The translations under genes were made by a program, and so were the position numbers. 64,000 bases of DNA from Siphonodentalium dalli. Taxonomy: Eukaryota > Mollusca > Scaphopoda > Gadilida > Siphonodentaliidae. This document shows positions 25,101 to 34,593 of this stretch, one piece after another (positions within the stretch are counted from its first letter, which is position 1; each line of letters begins with the position of its first letter). Below the pieces are notes generated by a model that searched no databases, was not told the origin of the DNA, and worked only from the letters and a program-made list of their open reading frames with translations. Location of the stretch: assembly GCA_032622095.1 (NCBI GenBank), contig CP136063.1:61703897-61767896 (forward strand), read 5' to 3'.

Positions 25101-25642
25101 TAGATTTATCAAACAACAAATTTAATGTAATTGTCGGTAAACTTAAGCAAAGATTACGAAACGAACACGTCGCCGAATTTATCAAATCGATCTTTGATGA
25201 CAACAAGAAAAGTGGTGAAAATAAATTACGAACTTACAGGCTTTTTAAAGATAATTATTCTATGGAGAAATATCTTATTGGAACAAAATGTGTGGAAGAT
25301 AGAATGCGTTTTACAAGGTTAAGGACTAGTAACCACAATTTATCCATTGAAAAGGGTCGACATTTCAAACCGAAGAAGAAATCCATTGAAGATCGAATAT
25401 GTTTACATTGTCCGATCAAACAGAAACTAGTTGAAGATGAATTTCATTTTATAATGAAATGTCCGTTATATGCTGATTTGAGAAATGAACTATATGAAGT
25501 AATGAAAGTGCAATATAATGGATTTAGCGCTATGTCAGAAACTCGGCAATTCAATTTGATTCTCAAAAATGAAAAACCAGATTCTTGTTATAAAATATGC
25601 AGCTTGATTAGAAAATGTTTTGATCGAAGATCCCAGCAGTAG
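22181..25642 (+). pseudogene. LINE ORF2, endonuclease-reverse transcriptase, broken
   Basis: Starts at ATG 22,181. The APE-type endonuclease shows WNVQG, ALVETWHK, GDFNARTG, VVDYVI and SDHCQL. The reverse transcriptase shows NNYRAIAVSS, QFGFCKGKST, FVDFRKAFDSV, VGVRQG and FADD (24,401-24,412). The C-terminal end has a zinc-knuckle-like C-x2-C...HFIMKCPLY (about 25,400-25,460). Four lesions are visible: a frameshift near 22,350, a TAA at 23,406, a TAA at 24,291 right after VRQG, and a frameshift near 24,355. This copy cannot make the enzyme. The two TAA codons are single-base changes, so the copy is not very old. Confidence 0.9.
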
Positions 25643-25915
25643 CAACTATGTGTAGAGTATTATTCAACCAAACTGTATGGTTGCATCCTTTACATGTATA
25701 TAAATGTATATAAGGTAGTTTTTATTTTAAAGTATTAAGTGCACTTATATATATTATATTGTATAGGAAATACTAAATAACTAATTATATATTCAATGAA
25801 ATAACTACATCACTTGTGTATATTACTTGTTGTATTTATTTAATATTGTTATTGTGTGCATACTGCCTTACATGGTGTTTTATGCTAATAAATGTTATGT
25901 TATGTTATATTGTAA

Positions 25916-27169
25916 TTTGAAATAATTATAGTTTAAGTACCCCTAATATTATTTTTTTAAATATTTTGAACTCATTTAGTCATCCATTAAAACGAAACCA
26001 AAACGAGATTACGAAATGTTTTTCTGAGACAGTTGATCAAACAATACAACAGCCCTAAAATTAACTTGGATGACCGATTGCGCAGTATCTATACCTGCAT
26101 GAATTGCATATGTTGTGGATTGTGTCCGCTGTGTATGAGATGTGTAACCTTGTTTTGATTGATTTTAATAAGAATAGTTTGCACCTGCAAAGAGGGAAAC
26201 GCGTGCAACACTAAAATAGATTCGGAAAGACCGGGAATCTGTACCCTCTAACAAGATAATACTTGTTATATATACACATTTGATAAATTATGTTTATATA
26301 TAAATACAGTGTTTTAGGTTGTCAATCTAATGCATATTCAGGTGTTTTTCTATGATTAAAAACGAAAATTATTTGAACAGGGAATTATTTCATACTTGTG
26401 AGAAATTTCGGTCGGAGGGTTTTCCAAGTTTTTAGTCACGTGATATTTACAATCCATTTTGTCAAAGTTTGCCTTCGATCTGTCCGTTTTGGTCGCGTGG
26501 TTCTGCTGACTTGTGGGGGATCTCCGGGGGTTGGTTGATTTGGGGAATCGATATCTAGTCTCCCTGGGCTGTCATCAGTGGGTGGTTCCTCGGATTGAGT
26601 ACTTCAATATAATACACAATGTTTTAAGTAATCAGTTTGTATTAAAATTTGGCTGTCTCTTATAGGTGACTGGAATAACGTCAATAAAAGAAATGGAATG
26701 CTTGCCATTTGTAATCATGTGGGAATTTTAGTCCATCATATGACAAATACGCTACCTTACAGGTCAATATAAACTGTATTTCACCAATATTCAATGGCAT
26801 ATTGAGATTGATTACTTTGATATAATGGGCATACTTTGCATCATTGGGATACCTCAGTCCTGTGATAAAACCACATATGGTCAGAAGAACTTTATGATTT
26901 ATTCATTTGGTCATTTCAGTTAAGTATGACATCAATTACAACCTATCATATATTGAAAGATAGTATGAATTGAAAGCTGAATGAGAGTACTATCTTTTGA
27001 GAGTTGAGTAAAAAATAAAATAAAATAATAGTATTAGTGAATAATATGTCAGGTCAGGTGGTCTTCGCTTAAATATTTTCGGTTGTTGGAGGTAGTAATA
27101 TCTTGCTGCATAGCTGACATTGATATGGAATGATTCAGTGTGTTTTCATGTGTATATTCAAGGTGCATT
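25916..27169. other. Intergenic DNA, nothing recognised
   Basis: Lies between the LINE 3' end and the B zinc-finger remnants. It has short AT-rich stretches (for example AAAATAAAATAAAATAAT near 27,012) but no frame, repeat or RNA gene I can support. It does not match the left flank of copies A or C, so the left edge of copy B is a junction near 27,170. Confidence 0.4.
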
Positions 27170-28243
27170 GTTAAGAGAATCCATTCTCACACATGCAACA
27201 TGTACATAGAGTTTCTCCCGGGCGGATCCTTGCGTGTTTAGCTAACTAAGCTTTTTGAGTAAATCTTGTCTCACAAATAACACAAGTATATGGCGTTTCA
27301 CTTGTATGTATCCTATTATGTGCAACCAGCTGACCCTCACAAATGAATTCCTTCTCACAAGAAACACCCGTATATGGTAACAATTAATTCCTTCTCACAA
27401 GCATCACCCCTATATGGTAACAACGAATTCCTTCTCACAAGCATCACCCCTATATGGTAAACATGAATTCCTTCTCATAAGCATCACCCCTGTATGGTAA
27501 CATTGAATTCCTTCTCACAAGCATCACCCGTATATGGTAAACATGAATTCCTTCTCACAAGCATCACCCGTATATGGTAAACATGAATTCCTTCTCACAT
27601 GCATCACCCGTATATGGTAACCATGAATTCCTTCACACAAGCATCACCCCTATATGGCAACTTATCCTTATAGATACTCATGTGTCAAGTCTATTTTGTT
27701 TCACAAACATCGCATCTAAACGGCCGATCTCCTATGTGGATCTTCACATGTTGTGTCTCTCGTTAGCTTTGAATCAAGTCACTCACATAAACGGCGTTTC
27801 ACCCATGTGGATCCTCATGTGAAAGATTAGACTAGTCTACCTCGTGAATTTCTTCTGACAGAGGCCACAATTATAGGGCATTGGATCTGTGTGCATTTTC
27901 GCGTGTTTGGCGAGGCTTCCTTTTTTACTTAATCCTTTCAGACAAATATCACATTTATGTGGCGTCTCTCCCATGTGGATCCTCATGTGCACAATCAAAT
28001 CACCAATATGAGAGAATCCTTTTTGACAAGTATCACAATTGTATGATTTCTCCCCCGCGTGGATCTTCATGTGTACAGTCAAATGACTTATCGCAGTGAA
28101 TCCTTTCTGACAAATATCACATTTATATGGATTCCCACCCGTGTGGATCCTCATGTGTACAGTCAAATGACTCATCCGAGCGAATCCTTTCTGAAAAATA
28201 TCACATTTATATGGTTTTTGGCCCGTGTGGATCCTCTTGTGTA
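27170..28243 (-). pseudogene. 3' part of zinc-finger gene B, cut off
   Basis: Minus-strand continuation of the B array beyond the 4.7-kb insertion. Three to four fingers remain in frame (27,837-28,175), for example FTAISHLTVH, FSHIGDLIVH and GLSKKGSLAKH, ending in QKKFTR and a stop. Further left only finger scraps remain (27,180-27,340 and 27,660-27,830) around a 40-bp minisatellite. Without the insertion these would be the C-terminal fingers of the gene at 32,961-34,449. Confidence 0.8.
27341..27660. repeat. 40-bp minisatellite made from half a zinc finger
   Basis: Eight units of exactly 40 bp, each carrying GAATTC or a one-base variant (27,345, about 27,385, then 27,425, 27,465, 27,505, 27,545, 27,585 and 27,625). 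On the minus strand one unit reads PYRGDACEKEF, a first-half finger whose first Cys is Gly. Since 40 is not a multiple of three, the amplification destroys coding. Confidence 0.85.
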
Positions 28244-28500
28244 CACACTTAGAAATAAAAAGCCATATAGGTACTAAGGTAGTACCAATATGTCTGATAG
28301 TACCAGACCAACAGGTATTGAGAAGAATATGGTTCTAAAAATTGATATAGTACCACACCATGTTGGTACTATCCACTCTCAGAACCTGAATGTTAGCCAC
28401 GTGATAATTCATTTGGCACTAGCGCGATCTCGGTACCCAAGTGTTACCCACGTGCTGGCATCACGTGATAATTCATTTGGTACTAGCCGATCTCGATAAA

Positions 28501-28692
28501 ATGGCGGCGTCTAGCCACTTCAAGTTGATACGATTGAGATTTTTTACAGTATATAAACATGGACGAAGAGACAAACAAACATCAGACTTAGACATTTTAT
28601 GTTGGGATCGGACTGGGCTTACATGTTGTAGTATATATGCCAGTTTAGGTACGTTGTTCGCTCGCTGGGTGGATTTAAGATTAGGGAAGTAA
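28501..28692 (+). CDS. Unrecognised short ORF inside the 4.7-kb element
   Basis: 63 codons from ATG 28,501, starting MAASSHFKLIRLRFF and ending RWVDLRLGK. It is basic at the N-terminus with no motif I know. The element could have picked up a host first exon here, but nothing beyond an open frame and a good ATG context supports that. Confidence 0.15.
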   Translation: MAASSHFKLIRLRFFTVYKHGRRDKQTSDLDILCWDRTGLTCCSIYASLGTLFARWVDLRLGK

Positions 28693-30289
28693 CTTCTCTG
28701 AAATTCATCAACATATTTTTGTGAAGGTGAAATTGTACCTAACTGGCTTCTCAATAACCTGGAATATTGTCAGCACTGTGTGGATTATGGTTGTACATGG
28801 ACGGGACAAGATGATATATAACCTCCGAAAAAATAACGGGCGTTTACATAATTGAAAGCAGCTATTTTCGGTGACTGAGCTAGACCAAATTGAAAAGTCA
28901 CTGAGTGCAGTGTGGTTTAATACATGCACAACACAACAGTATTGTGAATTACAAAAGACAGATACTTAAGTTTCACAACATTATAAACCGCCCAATTAAC
29001 TCACAAGAGTCAACCACTGGTGACTATGATTACGAGACATCCAATTCTGTAGAAATTAGTCAGAGTTATGACGTCAAAGATCAGTCATGACTCCTGACTC
29101 CTGAGTCAGTAACAAGTTTGATGGCTACAACGTACAAGTACCTGTGCAAAGGACGACGGATAATATTCTTCAATTTTCATCGAAACGTGATTTGAGAACC
29201 ATGTCGCCATGACTTGTCGCCTACATGTAGTTACGGATTCTGATATTCTTTTGATCGAAACGCCTGTGATGCTGTGATATTGTTCTGATATATTTATGGA
29301 ATGGTGGATAATGTCGGAGATATGGATCCAATTCTGGGACACACGTTATAACTGAATCAATCGCAAGCTTTTAGTAACGTACTACAGCTATGCTCTAATT
29401 AATCACCCCCTTTAACAAGGTTGTAGGGCGTTAATGACAGTCAGACACCGGTTATACCATACCGCCGTTCAACCATGGTCAAGTGGTTGATATGTGGCAA
29501 CCGCAGATAATCTTTATACAGTCTTATTAATAATATTGTGTGACCACTGTACGCCGCACTAATTTTGTACATGGACACCTTGTAAACACCCAGTCCAGCT
29601 TTTCATCAGCGCCATGCACCATATTAACTATACACAAAACAATATTTCAATTAATAATTTGTTTACGGTTTTATTAACATTCAAAGTTGGTCACTGACCG
29701 ACATTCGCAACTACTCGTAATATCGGTGGCCAATGTCGTTAAGGGGGAGGGGTCAATTAGAGCTTAGCTGTATACATACATGAACATGTAGACCATTCCA
29801 ATGTCCAGATGCTTCATGTTCTTATCAAAACATGTCTGGCTACATGTGTGGTTATCATTCTGAGCGGTTCGGCCATTTCCGCTAGGAAATAACCTCATCC
29901 ATAACTGGAAACCATATTAGCGAAATTCTACATTATATGGCTCTGGTGATCAGGCAATGCCACTGACTTGATGACGCTGCGCATATATGCGAATGGAGAA
30001 TAATTTATTAACTATGGCTTTACCAAACTTTATCATATATTAAATACATTAAACTCTCTTTGTGTTACATGTATCTTAGTATTTGTTCATTTACTGATAC
30101 AGCGCATTGTAAGTGTACGATAAGCAAAACACTGAACACCGTGGAAATTTTTTTGGGAGTGTGATAATAATTCTGGTAACCCATTCAACACCTCCTTGTA
30201 GCGAGGACTAGTGAGCGCTATAGCGGTATTTTTCAAACAACAGTTTTAATTAACCAAAGTTAATGGTCTCCCCATTTTTGAGTATTTTG
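28693..30289. other. Interior of the 4.7-kb element, no feature seen
   Basis: AT-rich DNA with no convincing frame, repeat or RNA gene on either strand. Confidence 0.35.
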
Positions 30290-32180
30290 CTTATCGCACA
30301 CTATTTACAAAGGTTTGGGAGTTATCGCAAAGATTTGCTCCCTTGGCTGTGAATGACCGATCGGTCTATTTTAGCATGTCCGGGAAATTATAGATTGATA
30401 GGTTGGTCACTCAACTCAGTTTAAGATGTCTGATTTATAATGTTCACAGAAGCCCATTATCGGCAAAAAGCCTTTGCGACAAATCTCAAACATCTTTGCG
30501 ATAAATCGCAAAAATATAATCGCCCAGTACGTAGTCTGAGAGTTATCATAAAGATGTTTGAGATTTATCGTAAAGGTTTGTGTGTTATCGCAAAGGTTTG
30601 CTCCCTCATCACTCATGCATCTGGCTATGAATGACTGATCGGTCTATTTTAGTCCGACCGGGCATAGATTGATAGGTTGTTCACTCAGACCTGTTTAAAG
30701 ATGGATTATCTCTTTGTAAACATGTATTATATAGTTACCGGGGTATAAAATATTAGATTTGAATCGAAGACTCCTGTCCGGAAATGCTTCTATCGATTAA
30801 TATTAATTTTATTTCGAATATTATCTGGTCTAAAAACGTGTGTTTGTTCAGCTAACGAACAATAGTGGTTACTGTTAACATAGACCAGAAATTATATTGT
30901 GCAATTTTGTCACAAATAAACGTTAATTATACTCATTATCGCTTATATCTGTGGAACAAAACAATACAAACAACCAATCTGTGACATTTGCCATTCGTTG
31001 CGTAGCCGTAGGAACAGCCCAGTGCTCTATATCGCAATACGGTCTCATCCGAATGGTCGGTTCTAAAAATAGTAACATAAATGGGCCCGATTTAATATTC
31101 GAAATAAAATCAATATTAATTGATAGAAGCTTTTCCGGACATAGGTCTTCAGTTCATATCTATTATTGTATACCCACGCAACTATTTAAAATGTGTTATT
31201 TAAAGAGATAATCCATCTTTAAGATGTCTGATTTATAATATTCACAGAAGCCCATTAGTGCAAAAAAACCTTTGCGACAAATCTCAAACATCTTTGCGAT
31301 AGATAAAAAAATTTATTCACACAGTACGTAATCTGAGATTTATCGTATAGATGTTTGAGATTTATCGTAATGGTTTGCGTGTTATCGCGAAAGTGTTTGT
31401 GGTTTTTCGCAAAGTTGTTTTGTGATTTATCGCGAAGGTTTGCTCGCCTTATCCCACATGCATCCCACAAGTTTTGCTCCTCTCAACATTCTTGCATCTG
31501 GCTGTGAATGACTGATCGGTCTATTTTAGCCCGACCGTTCAATTATAAATTGATAGGTTGTTCACTGAGACCTGTTCAAGATGGCTGATTTATAATGTTT
31601 ACACACAAATTAAGAAATTTTTAGCAACAAAAAAGTTTGCCACAAATCTCAAACATGTTTGCGATAATTCGCAACATTTAATCACCCACTACGCAGTCTG
31701 AGAGTCCTCGTAAAGATGTTTGAGATTTATCGTAAAGGTTTGCGAGTTATCGCAAAGGTGTTTGTAATTTTTCGCAAAGTTGTTTTGTGATTTATCGCGA
31801 AGGTTTGCTCGCCTTATCCCACATGCATGCTTGCTGCCAAAGAACGATCGGTCTATTTTAGCCCAACCATGCTATTATAGATTGATTGGTGGTTTACCCA
31901 GACCTGTTGTAGATGTTGGATTATATTTATATGGTTCAAGTCCATTAATGCCAATGCATGAAAATATATCTGCGATAAATCACAAACCATTAATCGCAAA
32001 CCTTTTGTAATCAATCGAAAACCTTTACACTAAATCGCATATACCGGTACTTATTGCAAAGTTGTTTGCGATTCGCAAAGGTTTGCGATTTATCGCAAGG
32101 TAGTTTTTTTATTTATCGGGCTATTCTAGATCGATCGGTGTTTCATCGAGACCAGTTCCAAGATGTTTGATTTATGTTTA
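30290..32180. repeat. Tandem array of about 300-bp hairpin-bearing units
   Basis: Landmarks such as GATCGGTCTATTTTAG recur near 30,358, 30,637, 31,516 and 31,846, with a degraded copy near 32,115. Each unit has an inverted pair: AAATCTCAAACATCTTT (30,481-30,497) with its exact complement at 30,550-30,566, followed by repeated TTATCGCAAAGGTTTG words. One unit is interrupted by a TTAA-1 element. Confidence 0.75.
30699..31218 (+). mobile_element. TTAA-1 element, reference copy (520 bp)
   Basis: TTAA at 30,695-30,698 and 31,219-31,222. Left end AGATGGATTATCTCTTT and right end AGATAATCCATCT are inverted repeats. The arms match imperfectly for about 140 bp, including TGTCCGGAAA and TATTTCGAATATT. 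The neighbouring tandem unit gives an empty site, CAGTTTAAGATGTCTGATTT (30,417-30,436), against the filled CTGTTTAA...TTAAGATGTCTGATTT. The 86-codon frame inside (30,951-31,211) is open in several copies, but a protein is unlikely. Confidence 0.95.
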
Positions 32181-32739
32181 CTTAATATTATTGCACACAA
32201 ATTAAGAAATTATTTTTGGACATTCAGACCAATTTTACTCCACATGCAGGGAACAGGGAATCCTGAAATCGAGATCTTAAACTTTGATTTAAGTTCAAAA
32301 TCACGATCAAGGTTATACTAATAAAAGTAATGCATGTATAATTCGGATTATTTCATTATCACTATGCAATGGAGTGGTTTTGTACTTTATTCAATGTTTA
32401 AACGCCATAGCTTCATTTGGAATCTAAATTGCCACATTGTTAAATTTGCCGTCGGCCATGTTTCGTAATTTCGAGTGCTTGGTATCTGGGCAGGTTCTCC
32501 GCTTAGTACCTATATGTTTGGTTCTGTGGAGTACCAAATTGCTAGGTACTATGCATAGTACCTAAATACTTCAGAGTACCTGTCTTTATATTCGGTACTT
32601 CATATAATATAATGGGTGTGTATTTCTTGGCATTTCATGTCGTGTGCGTCATGACTTCGGTGACATAAAGGCAGAGTGGGTATTATATGCACAATGCCCG
32701 GATAGAACCTAAATATTTAGTAGGTAATCCAGAGTACCA

Positions 32740-32890
32740 ATCATATTGGTACTCTAGAGTACCTAAACTTTTGGTACTCCAGAGTACCACTTTTGGTACT
32801 CCAGAGTACCTAAACTTTTGGTACTCCAGAGTACCTAAACTTTTGGTACTCCAGAGTACCACTTTTGGTACTCCAGAGTACCACACAGTT
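32740..32890. repeat. GGTACT palindromic repeat cluster near right end
   Basis: Seven closely spaced copies of GGTACTCCAGAGTACC or near variants, separated by ACTTTT or TAAACTTTT. The 16-mer is an imperfect palindrome. Similar but looser words lie at 28,280-28,370 near the left end, so this looks like subterminal binding sites. Confidence 0.85.
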
Positions 32891-32960
32891 GGTACTCCCC
32901 CTGGGACAAAGCTTAGTACCTACGTAGGCACTCTGAAGTACCTATTTTTTTAAGAGTGTA

Positions 32961-34449
32961 GAGTCAAATAACTCATCGTAGCGAATCCTTTCTGACAACT
33001 ATAACACTGATATGGTTTCCCGCCCGTGTGGATCCTCATGTGCGCAGTCAGACTACTATTCTGTGTGAATCCTTTCAGAAAATATCACACTTATATGGAT
33101 TCTCGCCCGTGTGGTTTCTCTTGTGCGCAGTAAAATTACTCATCTGAGTGAATCCCTTCTGATAAATATCACACTTATATTTATTTGGTTTCTCTCCCGT
33201 GTGGATCTTCTTGTGTACAGCCAATTGACTCATCTGAGTGACTCCTTTCTGACAAATATCACACATAAATAACTTCTCTCCCGTATGGATCCTCTTTTGT
33301 ACAGTTAAATTACCCATCTGAGTGAATCCTTTCTGACAAATATCACATTTAAATGGTTTCTAGCCCGTGTGGATTTCCTGGTGCACAGTCAATTGACTCA
33401 TCCAAGTGAATCCTTTGACAAATATCACACTTATATGGTTTCTCACCCGTGTGGATCCTCATGTGCACAATCAGATTACTCATCTGGTTGAATCCTTTCT
33501 GACAAATATCACATTTATATGGTTTATCTCCCGTGTGGATCCTCTTGTGCACAGTCAATTGACTCGTCTGAGTGAATCCTTTCTGACAAATATCACACTT
33601 ATATGGATTCCCACCCGTGTGGATCCTCTTGTGTACAGTCAGACTACTCATATGAGTGAATAGTTTCAGACAAATATCACATTTATATGGTTTCTCTCCC
33701 GTGTGGATCCTCATGTGTCTAGTCAAAGGACCCATCAGAGCGAATCCTTTCTGACAAATATCACATTTATATGGTTTCTCGCCCGTATGGATCTTCGTGT
33801 GTGCAGTCAAATTACTCTTCGAAGTAAATTCGTTCTGACAAATATCACACTTATATGGGTTCTCGCCCGTGTGGATCCTCTTGTGTACAGTCAAACTACT
33901 CATATGGGTGAATCCTTTCTGACAAATATCACATTTATATGGTTTCTCGCCCGTGTGGATCCTCTTGTGTACAGTCAAATTACTCATCTGTGTGAATCCT
34001 TTCTGACAAATATCACATTTATATGGTTTCTCGCCCGTGTGGATCATCTTGTGTACAGTCAAATTACTCATGTCAGTGAATCCTTTCTGACAAATATCAC
34101 ATTTATATGGTTTCTCTCCCGCGTGGATCATCTTGTGTACATTCAAATGACCCACCTGAGCGAATCCTTTCTGACAAATATCACATTTATATGGTTTCTC
34201 GCCCGTATGGATCTTCGTGTGTGCAGTCAAATTACTCTTCGAAGTAAATTCGTTCTGACAAATATCACACTTATATGGTTTCTCTCCCGTGTGGATCCTC
34301 ATGTGCACAGTCAAATCACTCATCTGAATGAATCCTTTCTGACAAATATCACATTGATATGGTTTCTCGCCCGTGTGGATCCTCTTGTGTACATTCAAAT
34401 GACTCATCCCAGAGAATCCTTTCTGACAAATATTACATTGATGTGCCAT
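32961..34449 (-). pseudogene. Poly-C2H2 zinc-finger gene B, 5' part
   Basis: ATG at 34,449; the protein begins MAHQCNICQKGF, the same layout as A and C. Twelve full fingers are read to about 33,430, then a 2-bp loss in the QKGF codons (TCCTTTGACAAATATC) shifts the frame and the open frame stops at 33,349. Further fingers follow at 33,075-33,317 and to 32,961 with another one-base loss near 33,078. Helices are the most varied of the three genes: GMSH, QMSD, SKSN, QVGH, DMSN, QMSN, HMSS, LMGP, QTSQ. As it stands it could encode a 366-residue, 12-finger protein with an odd tail. The original array was severed at 32,959 by the 4.7-kb element. Expression is unknown. Confidence 0.85.
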
Positions 34450-34472
34450 CTCTCCTGTTTCTTTAATAAAAG

Positions 34473-34589
34473 AAATAAAATCAATATTAATTGATAGAAT
34501 CTTTACTGGGCAGGGATTTCCATCTCTTACGTATTATTTAATACACAGGAAACTATATAATATTTGTTATTCAAAGAGATAATCCATCT
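34473..34589. mobile_element. TTAA-1 right-end fragment
   Basis: About 117 bp of the right arm, ending AGATAATCCATCT then TTAAGATTATAAAC. A matching fragment is at 55,174-55,291 in C (followed by TTAAGATCATAAAC), so it predates that split. Confidence 0.8.
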
Positions 34590-34593
34590 TTAA

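Larger units (their letters stand above)
19780..25915 (+). mobile_element. LINE retrotransposon, two ORFs
   Basis: Non-LTR element with ORF1 (19,806-21,860), a 320-bp inter-ORF spacer rich in ATGT repeats (21,900-22,030), ORF2 (22,181-25,642) and a 3' region ending in TTATGTTATGTTAT near 25,915. No RNase H domain is seen. ORF1 with an SGNH esterase and ORF2 with an APE-type endonuclease fit the CR1/L2/Jockey group. The 5' boundary is uncertain because the ORF1 frame has no in-frame ATG near its start. Confidence 0.85.
28244..32958. mobile_element. 4.7-kb TA-flanked element inside a zinc finger
   Basis: Ends are CACACTTAGAAATAAAAA on the left and, complemented, CACTCTTAAAAAAATAGG on the right, flanked by TA (28,242-28,243 and 32,959-32,960). 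Intact fingers in C read CTTGTGTAGAGTCAAATAAC across this point, giving the empty site. Both ends carry many GGTACT/AGTACC words, with the densest cluster at 32,740-32,890. No transposase is seen. The interior holds a tandem hairpin repeat and a TTAA-1 copy. A 63-codon frame from ATGGCGGCG at 28,501 is unrecognised. Confidence 0.75.

Noticed and set aside
30951-31211. 86-codon frame recurring in several TTAA-1 copies (17,067, 10,611, 30,951, 60,319)
   Set aside because: The copies are alike as DNA, so the shared open frame needs no coding explanation, and it overlaps the terminal arm.
32683-32953. Frames repeating YWYSRVPKLLVLQST
   Set aside because: Translation of the GGTACTCCAGAGTACC repeat cluster.
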